From contig JADFHN010000025.1 of assembly GCA_022567155.1 (NCBI GenBank), forward strand, positions 1 to 47,781: a DNA stretch of 47,781 nucleotides, written 5' to 3'. A program made the translations under genes and the position numbers. A model generated the notes under the pieces. That model was given only the letters and a program-made list of their open reading frames with translations, ran no database searches and was not told where the DNA came from. Origin of the DNA: Bacteroidota bacterium (lineage in GTDB: Bacteria > Bacteroidota > Bacteroidia > Cytophagales > Cyclobacteriaceae). Every line of letters starts with the position of its first letter. Position 1 is the stretch's first letter. Shown piece by piece: positions 8,558 to 18,717 of this stretch.

Positions 8558-9547
8558 ATGCCTGCTACCAACTTCATAGATCATGTAAAAATACATTGCA
8601 AATCCGGCGACGGAGGAGCGGGGTCCGTGCATTTCCGCAGAGAAAAGTTTGTCCCCAAAGGCGGACCCGACGGCGGAAATGGTGGCAGGGGCGGTCATAT
8701 TATTCTGAAAGGCAATAAGCAACTCTGGACATTGCTTCATTTAAAATACAGGAAACATGTTATTGCCGGAAACGGAAAGCCCGGTGAAGGTGGCAAAAGA
8801 ACAGGAGCTGCCGGCGAAGATGTGATTTTGGAGGTGCCGCAGGGAACAGTGGCGAGAAATGCCGAGACCGACGAAAAGCTGATTGAGATCATTGAAGACA
8901 AGCAGGAAAAAATTCTTGTGCCCGGAGGAATAGGCGGACTCGGCAACGACCATTTTAAAACCGCTACAAATCAGTCTCCGAGATATGCCCAGCCCGGAGA
9001 ATCCAGTCAGGAAGGCTGGTTTATACTTGAGCTCAAAATCCTTGCCGATGTCGGGCTTGTGGGATTTCCTAATGCCGGCAAATCAACCCTGTTATCCGTG
9101 GTTTCAGCCGCAAAGCCAGAAATTGCAGACTATCCTTTCACTACACTTACCCCCAACCTCGGTGTAGTGCCTTACTTCGACTACCGTTCATTTGTAATGG
9201 CCGATATCCCCGGTATAATTGAAGGCGCAGCCGAAGGAAAGGGTATCGGATTGAGGTTTTTAAGACACATTGAACGAAATTCAATACTGCTGTTTATCAT
9301 ACCCGCCGATTCTGACAGCATTGTAAAAGAGTATGAAACGTTGCTGAATGAACTAAAAAAATACAATAAGGAACTTTTAGATAAAAAAAGAATTCTTGCC
9401 GTTAGCAAATCGGATTTGCTTGACGAAGAACTAATGAATGAACTCAAAAAAGAGCTTCCTGATAGGGTTGAGTCATTGTTTATCTCGTCAGTTACCATGG
9501 CCGGAATACCTGAATTGAAAGATATGTTGTGGAAAGCACTGAATTAA
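8558..9547 (+). CDS. obgE: GTPase ObgE/CgtA
   Basis: A 329-residue essential GTPase linked to the large ribosomal subunit and to stress responses. The glycine-rich Obg fold occupies about residues 1-158 (KCKSG-like [29 protein letters not shown]). The G domain follows with G1 [10 protein letters not shown], the switch region [11 protein letters not shown]3 DIPGIIEGA and G4 SKSD. The protein stops at the end of the G domain, so it lacks the variable C-terminal (OCT) extension of some homologues. It is the last gene of hpt-adk-obgE; 64 bp separate it from grpE, which has its own promoter-like element. Confidence 0.95.
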   Translation: MPATNFIDHVKIHCKSGDGGAGSVHFRREKFVPKGGPDGGNGGRGGHIILKGNKQLWTLLHLKYRKHVIAGNGKPGEGGKRTGAAGEDVILEVPQGTVARNAETDEKLIEIIEDKQEKILVPGGIGGLGNDHFKTATNQSPRYAQPGESSQEGWFILELKILADVGLVGFPNAGKSTLLSVVSAAKPEIADYPFTTLTPNLGVVPYFDYRSFVMADIPGIIEGAAEGKGIGLRFLRHIERNSILLFIIPADSDSIVKEYETLLNELKKYNKELLDKKRILAVSKSDLLDEELMNELKKELPDRVESLFISSVTMAGIPELKDMLWKALN

Positions 9548-9574
9548 TTATGTCAATATGTCATATTTTATGTA

Positions 9575-9592
9575 TTGGCAAAGTAATTGCCA
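9575..9592 (+). promoter_or_regulatory. Sigma-54-like -24/-12 element or operator ahead of grpE-dnaJ
   Basis: TTGGCA (9575-9580), six bases, then TTGC (9587-9590). The GG at 9577-9578 and GC at 9589-9590 are separated by exactly ten bases, as sigma-54 needs. The same bases also make an inverted repeat, TGGCAA/TTGCCA with a 5-base spacer (9576-9581 and 9587-9592), so a repressor site is an alternative. Predicted transcription start is about 9601-9602, ten bases before the ATG. A matching element precedes dnaK. Confidence 0.4.
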
Positions 9593-9611
9593 CATTATAC
9601 ACTGATTTTAA

Positions 9612-10205
9612 ATGTTGATAAAAATGAGGAAAGAGCATACTAAAAAAAGTAAAAAACCGAAATCCAAAAAAGAGGTAAAAGAAGCCTCTGAAACTATCGA
9701 TACAACCACAGTTGATTCGGAAGAAATTGAGAAGGAGGAAAATTCTGAAAATGATAAACAGGAAAAGCTGCAGGACGAATTGGAGGAGTTAAAAGATAAG
9801 TATCTGAGATTGTATTCAGAATTCGAAAACTTCAGGAGAAGAACAGCAAAGGAAAAACTGGAGCTCATGCAAACAGCCAATGAGGATCTTATGCTGGCGC
9901 TTTTGCCCGTCGTGGATGACTTTGAAAGAGCGGTAAATGCTTTTTTAAATGAATCAGACATCCAGGCGGTGAAGGAAGGTATTACCCTGATCTCCAATAA
10001 ATTTCAGAACACCCTCAGGCAGCAGGGACTTGAAGCAATGGACACAAAAGAAGGCGTTACGTTTGATGCTGATCTGCATGATGCCTTAACACAGATCCCT
10101 GCGCCAAAAAAGAAACTTAAAGGAAAAGTGGTTGACACTATTGAAAAAGGGTACTATTTAGGGGATAAAGTGATCCGTCACGCCAAGGTCGTGACGGGTA
10201 ATTAA
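9612..10205 (+). CDS. grpE: Nucleotide exchange factor GrpE
   Basis: A 197-residue co-chaperone that releases ADP from DnaK. The N-terminal 60 residues are highly charged and lysine/glutamate-rich, then a long coiled coil begins at about residue 50 (KLQDELEELKDKYLRLYSEFENFRRRTAKEKLEL), with the family signature LLPVVDDFERAV after it. The C-terminal beta domain ends in the signature DADLHDALTQIPAP and the GYYLGDKVIRHAKVVT motif. ATG at 9612 is used; a second ATG four codons later is also possible. The gene is 9 bp from dnaJ and forms a chaperone operon with it. Confidence 0.95.
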   Translation: MLIKMRKEHTKKSKKPKSKKEVKEASETIDTTTVDSEEIEKEENSENDKQEKLQDELEELKDKYLRLYSEFENFRRRTAKEKLELMQTANEDLMLALLPVVDDFERAVNAFLNESDIQAVKEGITLISNKFQNTLRQQGLEAMDTKEGVTFDADLHDALTQIPAPKKKLKGKVVDTIEKGYYLGDKVIRHAKVVTGN

Positions 10206-10214
10206 CTTTTGTAA

Positions 10215-11330
10215 ATGGCAAAAAGAGATTTTTACGAAATATTAGGAGTAAGCACGTCTGCATCGCCGGAGGAGATTAAAAAGGCATACAGAAAGATTGC
10301 CATTAAATATCATCCGGATAAAAACCCGGATAACCCTAAATCGGAAGAGAAATTCAAAGAAGCAGCCGAGGCCTATGAAATAATTGGCAATCCTGAAAAA
10401 AAACAGCGTTATGACCAGTTTGGCCATGCCGGTATAAATGGCGGTGGCGGCGGATTTGGACACCACATGTCAATGGACGATATTTTCGCTCAGTTCGGTG
10501 ATGTTTTCGGTGGTCATAACCCGTTTGAAAGCTTTTTTGGCGGAGGTAGATCAGGCGCATCCTGGAGAATGAAAGGATCCGATTTGCGCATCAAACTCTC
10601 ACTCTCACTCGAAGAAATTGCCACAGGAACGGATAAGAAAATAAAGGTAAAACGAAAGGTTGCCGCCCGGGGAGTTACCTTTAAAAGCTGTACAACGTGC
10701 CATGGAACAGGCCAGGTACGAAAAGTGGTAAACACCATGCTGGGTCAGATGGTTTCTACTAACACGTGTCCCCACTGCAATGGCAGTAGCCAGATAATCG
10801 ACTACCGGCCTCCGGGTGTAAGCCCCGAAGGACTGGAAACTCTGGAAGAAGTAATAACCCTGAAAATACCTGCCGGAGTTACGGATAACATGCAACTTTC
10901 TATGACAGGTAAAGGCAATGAATCGCCCGGAGGAGGCACTCCTGGTGATCTGCTTATTCTTATCGAGGAAATGGAACATCCTTCTCTGAAGCGAGACGGC
11001 AACAATATAGTGCATGATCTGTATGTCAATTTTATCGATGTGGCACTGGGAGCAAGCATTGAAGTGCCCACCATTGACGGGGCCGTAAAAATCAAGCTCG
11101 ACCCGGGCACACAAAGCGGTAAAATACTACGCCTGCGAGGAAAAGGGATCAAAGACCTGAACGGGTATGATAAAGGTGACCAGCTTGTGCATGTAAACGT
11201 GTGGACGCCTAAACAACTTACCAAAGAAGAAGTACAACTTTTATCCGGCCTTAGAAATTCGCCCAATTTTAAACCAAATCCAGGCAAAAACGATAAAGGG
11301 TTTTTTGAAAAAATCCGGGAATTCTTTTAA
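10215..11330 (+). CDS. dnaJ: Chaperone protein DnaJ with a single-pair zinc centre
   Basis: A 371-residue type A Hsp40 that delivers clients to DnaK and stimulates its ATPase. The J domain has the HPD motif in KYHPDKNP (about residues 33-35), followed by a Gly/Phe-rich linker with [21 protein letters not shown]. The cysteine-rich domain has only two CxxC units, C159-C162 (CTTCHGTG) and C185-C188 (CPHCNGSS), instead of the usual four, so only one zinc can be bound. I recall a similar reduced form in many Flavobacteriia-type DnaJ proteins. Two C-terminal client-binding domains and the dimerisation tail are present. It follows grpE by 9 bp. Confidence 0.93.
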   Translation: MAKRDFYEILGVSTSASPEEIKKAYRKIAIKYHPDKNPDNPKSEEKFKEAAEAYEIIGNPEKKQRYDQFGHAGINGGGGGFGHHMSMDDIFAQFGDVFGGHNPFESFFGGGRSGASWRMKGSDLRIKLSLSLEEIATGTDKKIKVKRKVAARGVTFKSCTTCHGTGQVRKVVNTMLGQMVSTNTCPHCNGSSQIIDYRPPGVSPEGLETLEEVITLKIPAGVTDNMQLSMTGKGNESPGGGTPGDLLILIEEMEHPSLKRDGNNIVHDLYVNFIDVALGASIEVPTIDGAVKIKLDPGTQSGKILRLRGKGIKDLNGYDKGDQLVHVNVWTPKQLTKEEVQLLSGLRNSPNFKPNPGKNDKGFFEKIREFF

Positions 11331-11375
11331 CCTGCAGGCCCTCCGGATAAAATCTTTGATCAACGTTTAACCCGT

Positions 11376-11639
11376 ATTATTCATGATGAAATCATGAATA
11401 ATGACGATAAATAATTGGAATCAATTTATTACCAATTATTTATGTCAGGTTCAGACGCTTACGGTCTGAATCCTGATTGAAACATCAGGGCTTAACCCCG
11501 ACCATTGTAAAATTTAGGATGCTCATTTTTGAGTATTGCATTTTTTTATAAGATAATCTTTCCTAAACTCCAATTAGCTGATTATCTGTATTTTACAATT
11601 CGTCAGACCCTTCGGGCGGAAAATTCATGTGAATTTTCC
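11376..11639. repeat. Cluster of five hairpin-forming inverted repeats between dnaJ and the toast-rack gene
   Basis: The 320-base gap after dnaJ has no gene but at least five hairpins. First: ATTATTCATGAT (11376-11387) and its complement (11391-11402), loop of 3. Second: ATAAATAATTGG (11407-11418) and complement (11432-11443), loop of 13. Third: TTCAGAC (11450-11456) and GTCTGAA (11464-11470). Fourth: CCTGAT (11472-11477) and ATCAGG (11484-11489). Fifth: GGAAAATTCA (11618-11627) and TGAATTTTCC (11630-11639). All listed arms are perfect complements. One may end the grpE-dnaJ transcript, but none has a clear U-tract. Confidence 0.7.
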
Positions 11640-11719
11640 AGGTTAATATTATGCTTCTACTTTTTTCAATTAATTCAGGGAAATTGAAACCCTGTAAGCA
11701 TTTCTACGTTCATCTTGGC

Positions 11720-12613
11720 ATGTGGCGACATATTGTATTGACGGGTGTAGCTATTTTTAGCATAGGAATGTTGTTTGCCCAATCAAAAAAACATTTCACG
11801 GTTAATAATACCGGCAGGTGTAAAAAAGTTGTTTTAAACTATTCTTCCTCATCCGGTACGTGTTATCTGGGACCTACCCAAAAGCCAGACCTTTTCAGTG
11901 TGTATGGTAATAAAGACATTGATGAATACAATCATTATTTTGATCAGAAAATCCGTGATAATGTATGTACCATCGATCTGAAGATCGAAGACAAGTCCAC
12001 TGAAAGCTTCAGCCAGTCCATCTCCTATAAAATGTTCAGGAAGTCAAAGGATTTCAACGAAAGCCTCTGGAAGGTTTACCTTTCTGAAGACAAATCGTAC
12101 AGACTAAATCTGAATTATGGAATTGGCGAAGCATATATTGATCTTTCCGGCCTTTCGATCAAACATTTAAGAATCAATACCGGTAGTGCTGATGTGCATG
12201 TGGGATATCTGTCAGGAATAGGCAACCCTATAATAATGGATACATTAAAAATAACGGTTGACCTGGGATCGTTGCAGATCAGAAAAGGAACTCTTTCTAA
12301 TGCAAAAGTTATCATTGCCGAAGTCGGGTTCGGCAACGCCTACCTTGACCTGAGCGGCAAACCTGACATCAGCAGCTACATCAATGCAAGCGTAGGTGCA
12401 GGTAACCTTGAAGTAGTCGTTCCCCGCACAGGTACGGGAGTTAAAGTGATCATTCACCAGTCGCTTCTTTGCCAGGTAAAACTATCCAAATCGTTTACGG
12501 AAACCGACACGGATATTTTTGTAAATGAATATTATGAAGAAGGCGCAGCCGGCCAACTCGTCTTTGAAGTGGACGTATCACTTGGAAATATCATTTTCAA
12601 GGATAAGAAATAA
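11720..12613 (+). CDS. Exported toast-rack (LiaF/DUF4097-like) surface protein
   Basis: A 297-residue protein if it starts at 11720; an upstream start at 11651 would give 320 residues. The later start is preferred because it begins with a short signal peptide (MWRHIVLTGVAIFSIGMLFAQ, cleavage after the AQ). The C-terminal 200 residues have the repetitive beta-strand pattern of toast-rack domains, with motifs such as LRINTGSADVHVGYLSGIG, AEVGFGNAYLDLSG and ASVGAGNLEVVVP spaced about 30-35 residues apart, like rungs. Such domains occur in LiaF-type envelope stress proteins, but the precise role here is unknown. It precedes an ABC-2 exporter and a sensor kinase. Confidence 0.6.
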   Translation: MWRHIVLTGVAIFSIGMLFAQSKKHFTVNNTGRCKKVVLNYSSSSGTCYLGPTQKPDLFSVYGNKDIDEYNHYFDQKIRDNVCTIDLKIEDKSTESFSQSISYKMFRKSKDFNESLWKVYLSEDKSYRLNLNYGIGEAYIDLSGLSIKHLRINTGSADVHVGYLSGIGNPIIMDTLKITVDLGSLQIRKGTLSNAKVIIAEVGFGNAYLDLSGKPDISSYINASVGAGNLEVVVPRTGTGVKVIIHQSLLCQVKLSKSFTETDTDIFVNEYYEEGAAGQLVFEVDVSLGNIIFKDKK

Positions 12614-12700
12614 TCCACTTGCAATAGTAATTTGCCTTTTACTTTCCTGATTTTCAAAATCTTAATTTATTTCATTAAGAAATAACTAGCTACTCCTTTT

Positions 12701-12708
12701 TATATTTG
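12701..12708 (+). promoter_or_regulatory. Promoter -7 box for the ABC exporter operon
   Basis: TATATTTG is an exact TAnnTTTG box, 22 bp before the GTG start of the ATPase gene. No clear TTTG is seen at -33. Confidence 0.5.
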
Positions 12709-12730
12709 CAAAAATTAAAAATTTGATATT

Positions 12731-13645
12731 GTGGATATTCTTCAGGTTGAGCAAATCAGCAAACGCTATTCAAATCATCAGGCACTTACTGATATAACCC
12801 TTAGCGTACAAAAACAAAGTATCTTCGGTTTGCTGGGACCCAACGGAGCTGGTAAAACCACGCTGATCCGGATCATTAATCAGATCATAAACTCCGACTC
12901 GGGCACCATATTTATTGAAGGCAAAAAACTTAAACCGGACCATATCGAAATTATCGGTTATTTACCCGAAGAGCGTGGCTTGTATAAAAAAATGAAAGTG
13001 GGCGAACAGTTGATTTACTTTGCTGAACTTAAAGGCCTCTCTCCCACGGTTGCAAAGCAGAGAATAAAGGCATGGTTGAAAAAGTTTGATATTCTCGACT
13101 GGTGGAATAAAAAACTCGAAGACCTTTCAAAAGGAATGGCACAGAAAATACAGTTTATCTGTACCGTCCTTCACGAGCCACGACTACTCATTCTAGATGA
13201 ACCCTTTACCGGGTTTGATCCTGTAAATGCAGATCTGATAAAAAATGAGATACTTGAACTTCGCGAAAATGGGACCACGATCATATTTTCAACTCACCGA
13301 ATGGAATCTGTGGAAGAACTTTGTGACCATATCGTATTAATCAATCATTCAAGGAAAATACTTGATGGCACAAAGAAAGAAATAAAAGATAAATTCAAAT
13401 CCCATACCTTCACCGTGACTCATAAAGGAGCGATCACCAGCCTGAATGGAAATTTTGAGCTTATCAAACAAATAAATCTTGAATTGGATAAATTTGATAC
13501 CACCATAAAGATAGCACCAGGCGTATCTCCCAATGAGCTCCTGAAGTCGCTTGTAAATAATACGGAAGTGTATGGTTTTTCTGAAAATATCCCTTCAATG
13601 AACGACATTTTTATTTCCATAGTAAAAGAAGAAAATAATGAATAA
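12731..13645 (+). CDS. ABC transporter ATP-binding protein (NatA-like, ABC-2 exporter)
   Basis: A 304-residue ATPase subunit starting with GTG. The Walker A is GPNGAGKTT (about residues 36-44), the Q-loop region YLPEERGLYKKMKVGEQL, the signature LSKGMAQKIQ, Walker B LLILDEPFTGFDP and the switch histidine in STHRM. The last 80 residues form the C-terminal extension seen in NatA/DrrA-type exporters. The pair with the following permease would pump an ion, drug or lipid-like molecule out of the cell; the substrate is unknown. The stop overlaps the start of the permease by 8 bp, showing translational coupling. Confidence 0.9.
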   Translation: MDILQVEQISKRYSNHQALTDITLSVQKQSIFGLLGPNGAGKTTLIRIINQIINSDSGTIFIEGKKLKPDHIEIIGYLPEERGLYKKMKVGEQLIYFAELKGLSPTVAKQRIKAWLKKFDILDWWNKKLEDLSKGMAQKIQFICTVLHEPRLLILDEPFTGFDPVNADLIKNEILELRENGTTIIFSTHRMESVEELCDHIVLINHSRKILDGTKKEIKDKFKSHTFTVTHKGAITSLNGNFELIKQINLELDKFDTTIKIAPGVSPNELLKSLVNNTEVYGFSENIPSMNDIFISIVKEENNE

Positions 13646-14963
13646 GACCCTCATAGTGATAAAACGTGAATACCTGATTCGGGTCAAAAAAAAATCTTTC
13701 CTGCTGACCACCATTCTGACTCCACTGTTAATCCCGGCAATACTTGGCGCCATAATATATTTTGCGGTTAAAGAAAAAGATTCTGCCGAAAAACAAGTAA
13801 TTGAAATTCTTGACAAGTCAGGAAAAATTAATTTTGATGGATCTTCAAGGTATAATTATGTTTACGTAAAAACTGTAGATCTGGAATCGGCTAAGTTGGC
13901 ATTTCAGGAAACCGATCATAAAGCATTGTTGTACATACCTCCTTTCGATCTGGATAACCCAAAGGGATTCATCATTTACTCTCAATCAAACATTAGCCTA
14001 TCAATGTTGAGTGACTTTAAAAAAGGTGTTGAAGGGAAAATCGAAACGCTCAAACTTGAAGCATCCGGTATCGATTCTGCCACTGTTGCCAACTTGCGAA
14101 CCAATATTACCATCCGGTCCGTCAACCTGAGTAAATCAGGAGAAGAAAAGGCAAGCAGTGCGGGCGTTACTTTTGGAATTGGCTATGTAACAGGTTTCAT
14201 GATATACCTACTCATTTTTGTATATGGTGCGCAAATTATGCAAAGCGTAATAGAAGAAAAAAACAGCCGGGTAGTAGAAGTGCTGATCTCCTCCATAAAG
14301 CCCTTTCAGCTTATGATGGGGAAAGTGCTCGGGATTGCAGCGGTGGGCCTAACCCAGCTTCTTATCTGGTTTATTCTTATCACCGCTTTGATTATGGCAG
14401 TATTGAGTTTTTTCGGGATTTCCAATCCGTCTGACATGGCAGTAAACGAGATAATGCAGAATATCCCCGAATCGGGTATGACTGCCGCCTCAAACAATCC
14501 TGAAATTCAGAATATGATAGAGGTGATGTATGATATCCCATATGGCTTTATCATATTTACTTTCATTTTTTATTTCATTGGAGGTTTTCTACTGTATGGC
14601 GCCTTGTTTGCCGCCGTTGGCTCAGCTGTTGATTCTCCTTCAGAAGCACAGCAATTTATGATACCGATAACCATCCCAATCATTATTGCCTTTATTGGTC
14701 TTTCGGTCTTTATCCTTGAAGACCCTGACAGTACCATAAGCTTTTGGTTTTCAGTAATACCTTTCACCTCTCCGATTGCCATGATGGGCCGGGTGGCTTT
14801 TGGGATACCCGCATGGCAACTGATTGTATCGATGTTATCGCTTATTGCAGGATTTGTATTTACGATCTGGTTTGCGTCAAGAATTTACCGGGTAGGAATA
14901 CTGCTGCACGGCACAAAAGTCAATTATAAAGTACTTGCCAAGTGGTTTTTAATGAACAATTAA
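13638..14963 (+). CDS. ABC-2 type permease (NatB-like)
   Basis: A 441-residue inner membrane subunit. It has one N-terminal transmembrane helix (about residues 21-44), a 130-residue extracytoplasmic domain, then five or so helices in the C-terminal half, starting with FGIGYVTGFMIYLLIFVYGAQIM. The motif VIEEKNSRVVEVLISSIKPFQLMMGKVLG after this helix is the conserved coupling segment of NatB-type ABC-2 permeases. Expected to pair with the ATPase whose gene overlaps it by 8 bp. The sensor kinase gene follows after about 105 bp. Confidence 0.88.
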   Translation: MNKTLIVIKREYLIRVKKKSFLLTTILTPLLIPAILGAIIYFAVKEKDSAEKQVIEILDKSGKINFDGSSRYNYVYVKTVDLESAKLAFQETDHKALLYIPPFDLDNPKGFIIYSQSNISLSMLSDFKKGVEGKIETLKLEASGIDSATVANLRTNITIRSVNLSKSGEEKASSAGVTFGIGYVTGFMIYLLIFVYGAQIMQSVIEEKNSRVVEVLISSIKPFQLMMGKVLGIAAVGLTQLLIWFILITALIMAVLSFFGISNPSDMAVNEIMQNIPESGMTAASNNPEIQNMIEVMYDIPYGFIIFTFIFYFIGGFLLYGALFAAVGSAVDSPSEAQQFMIPITIPIIIAFIGLSVFILEDPDSTISFWFSVIPFTSPIAMMGRVAFGIPAWQLIVSMLSLIAGFVFTIWFASRIYRVGILLHGTKVNYKVLAKWFLMNN

Positions 14964-15068
14964 GCTGGCATACCGGTTAAAACGGATGCAATACTTCATA
15001 AATGCTGGTAGATTTGATTGACCTATCCGGCATTTTTTGTTATTTTAAGACCTTCTCAATAAAAAATT

Positions 15069-16307
15069 ATGGCTAATCCGTTTATGCCTTCGGAAGTCTT
15101 CAACATTTACAAGAATAAATCCAATCTAAATTGGATCGTTCTGTTCATTTCCATAGTTATAAGTGGCGGCTCCATATATTATACCGATGTTCTGGTTAAA
15201 CAATTGAAGCAACGAGAACGCAGGCAGATCGAGTTGTTTGCAAAAGCGCTGGAATACACGATCAACGAAAGCTCAAAAAGAGACGTCTATTTTATTACCG
15301 AGGAAATCCTTTTTCAGAATAATTCCATACCAACTATTCTTGTTGACAAACAAGGGAAGATCGGAGATTATCGAAATATTGAAATTGATTCTTCGTGGAG
15401 TGCATCCAAAGTAAGCTTCACACTGAACAAAGAGTTAAAAAAGATGAAGGATGAATACGACCCCATCGATGTTAACTTCAAAGATCCGGAAACAGACGAA
15501 ATTTACGATACCCAATTCATTTATTACCGTAATTCCTTTTTGTTAACCCAACTTACGTATTACCCGTATATTCAGCTCAGTGTAATAGCTATTTTTGCCT
15601 TTATTGCTTATCTGGCTTTTAATTATTCAAAAGCGGCCGAACAAAACAGGGTTTGGGTGGGCATGGCAAAAGAAACGGCTCATCAACTGGGTACGCCGAT
15701 TTCATCATTGATCGCCTGGCTGGAATTCCTTAAGACCGACAAACACTTTAAAGATTCTAACATCATTACCGAACTGGATAAAGATATCAAAAAACTTATG
15801 CTCATCACCGAACGGTTTTCCAGCATCGGATCTGTTCCGATTCTGAATGAAGAGAATATTGTGGAAGTGATAAATAATTCGGTTTCCTATCTACGCAGCA
15901 GGGTATCCTCAAAAGTGAATATGGAGGTTCATGCCATGCATGACAACATTTCTGCCAATATCAATGTTCCCCTGTTTGAATGGGTCATCGAAAATATTTG
16001 CAAAAATGCTGTCGATGCTATGGGAGGTGAAGGTAATCTCCATATCAATATTGTGGAAGGGAGTGATTGGCGTGTTTTTGTGGATATATCTGACGACGGC
16101 AAAGGTATTCCAAAATCAAAACTAAAGCAGGTTTTTAATCCGGGTTTTACCACAAAAAAACGCGGCTGGGGCCTGGGCCTTACTTTAGCTAAAAGGATCA
16201 TCGAAAACTATCATAATGGAAAGGTTTATGTAAAGTCGTCAGAACCCGATAAGGGAACTACCTTTCGCATTGTGCTACGGAGAAAAAAACCGGAACCCAC
16301 GGCTTAA
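15069..16307 (+). CDS. Sensor histidine kinase without an adjacent response regulator
   Basis: A 412-residue membrane kinase. Transmembrane helices lie at about residues 21-43 and 170-188, enclosing a 125-residue extracytoplasmic sensor domain. The dimerisation box has the phospho-acceptor H205 in KETAHQLGTPISSL, followed by an ATPase domain with N box (VIENICKNAVDAMG), G1 DDGKGIP, F box FNPGFTT and G2 RGWGLGLTLAKRII. No receiver-domain gene lies in the neighbourhood, so the partner regulator is elsewhere. The order toast-rack protein, exporter, kinase hints at an envelope stress circuit. The gene is followed by atpD with its own promoter. Confidence 0.9.
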   Translation: MANPFMPSEVFNIYKNKSNLNWIVLFISIVISGGSIYYTDVLVKQLKQRERRQIELFAKALEYTINESSKRDVYFITEEILFQNNSIPTILVDKQGKIGDYRNIEIDSSWSASKVSFTLNKELKKMKDEYDPIDVNFKDPETDEIYDTQFIYYRNSFLLTQLTYYPYIQLSVIAIFAFIAYLAFNYSKAAEQNRVWVGMAKETAHQLGTPISSLIAWLEFLKTDKHFKDSNIITELDKDIKKLMLITERFSSIGSVPILNEENIVEVINNSVSYLRSRVSSKVNMEVHAMHDNISANINVPLFEWVIENICKNAVDAMGGEGNLHINIVEGSDWRVFVDISDDGKGIPKSKLKQVFNPGFTTKKRGWGLGLTLAKRIIENYHNGKVYVKSSEPDKGTTFRIVLRRKKPEPTA

Positions 16308-16322
16308 ATAATATAGATTAGG

Positions 16323-16353
16323 TTTGGTTTAAGAATGATAAAAACTACATTTG
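16323..16353 (+). promoter_or_regulatory. Bacteroidota-type promoter for atpD-atpC
   Basis: TTTG at 16323-16326 and TACATTTG at 16346-16353 are separated by 19 bases, an exact fit to the Bacteroidota -33 (TTTG) and -7 (TAnnTTTG) arrangement. The atpD ATG follows at 16392. This is the best promoter in the window and supports the phylum assignment. Confidence 0.75.
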
Positions 16354-16361
16354 CAGTCTGA

Positions 16362-17897
<1,536 letters not shown>

Positions 17898-17930
17898 ATT
17901 TATTTTATCCACAATCTTAAATATTTAAAT

Positions 17931-18185
17931 ATGTATCTGGAAATCGTCACTCCCGACAAAAAAGTATTTGAAGGAGAAGTTCTTTCGGTATCCTTTCCGG
18001 GTACGGATGGCTCATTTCAGGTGCTCAACAATCATGCACCGCTGGTAAGTACCCTGGCAAAAGGGACGGTTGTGTACAGTAGCAAAGAACTGTATGAAGA
18101 GATAATAATTGATGGAGGGGTTGTGGAAGTATTGAATAACCGGGTAATCGTTCTGGCCGAAGCTATTATTGAAGAAGACGAATAA
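17931..18185 (+). CDS. atpC: F-type ATP synthase epsilon subunit, short form
   Basis: An 84-residue protein matching the N-terminal beta-sandwich of AtpC (LEIVTPDKKVFEGEVLSVSFPGTDGSFQVLNNHAPLVSTLAKG). The usual C-terminal helical hairpin, which inhibits ATP hydrolysis, is missing; full-length subunits are about 130-140 residues. A short epsilon is common in Bacteroidota, so this is a natural form. It follows atpD by 33 bp. Transcription appears to end after it, facing a convergent gene at 18411. Confidence 0.93.
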   Translation: MYLEIVTPDKKVFEGEVLSVSFPGTDGSFQVLNNHAPLVSTLAKGTVVYSSKELYEEIIIDGGVVEVLNNRVIVLAEAIIEEDE

Positions 18186-18410
18186 CCAGGCAGTACATAC
18201 GTTATAAATACAGAAATGGGCTGTCTTAAAAGACCAAAAAAACGTCATTCTTAAAAGGCATACATTCAGGTCATTCCCGGAGGAACGACTCGATGAATCC
18301 GTACTTCTCCTCCATGGGACAGGTCTCTGACAAAAGGATCATAACCTGCACCATGGCTACGCTCCTTCTCGCACTTCAGGGTGTGCAGGATTTCGACCCG
18401 AAACTTCAGA

Positions 18411-18710
18411 TCAGAATTTCAACATCCTTTTGAAGAACTTTTTTTCAAAATTCCAGAAAAATCTAAACTGACCAAAAACGAACCCGTAGACCAATAGCAG
18501 CACATTGTACACCGGTAATATGAAAATCCAGTAAAGTATGCTGAAAAGTGTATTTGATCCGGGTTCGGTAAAAAAGTATTGCGTGACCGGCTTTTTTAAA
18601 AACATCACCGTGAATCCGGTGCATGCAAAAACCAAAAGAACCAATAAAACCTGGCCAGGATTGTTGAGATTCCAGCGTGTCTGAAGCTTTTTTATCCAAT
18701 TCACTGCCAT
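18411..18710 (-). CDS. Small conserved membrane protein of Bacteroidota (DUF6787-like)
   Basis: About 99 residues if the methionine at 18708-18710 is the start (upstream in-frame extension overlaps the neighbour and is not needed). Two hydrophobic helices are seen, VLLVLLVFACTGFTVMFL and ILYWIFILPVYNVLLLVYGFVFG, flanked by basic segments including a WNFEKKFFKRML tail. The sequence resembles small two-helix proteins often placed beside RluA-type genes in this phylum; function is unknown. It is 7 bp downstream of the pseudouridine synthase gene, so co-transcribed. Confidence 0.6.
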   Translation of the reverse strand: MAVNWIKKLQTRWNLNNPGQVLLVLLVFACTGFTVMFLKKPVTQYFFTEPGSNTLFSILYWIFILPVYNVLLLVYGFVFGQFRFFWNFEKKFFKRMLKF

Positions 18711-18717
18711 ACCGCGC

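Noticed and set aside
18223-18234. GTCTT/AAGAC hairpin with following A-run after atpC as terminator
   Set aside because: The stem is only five pairs with a two-base loop, too weak to claim.
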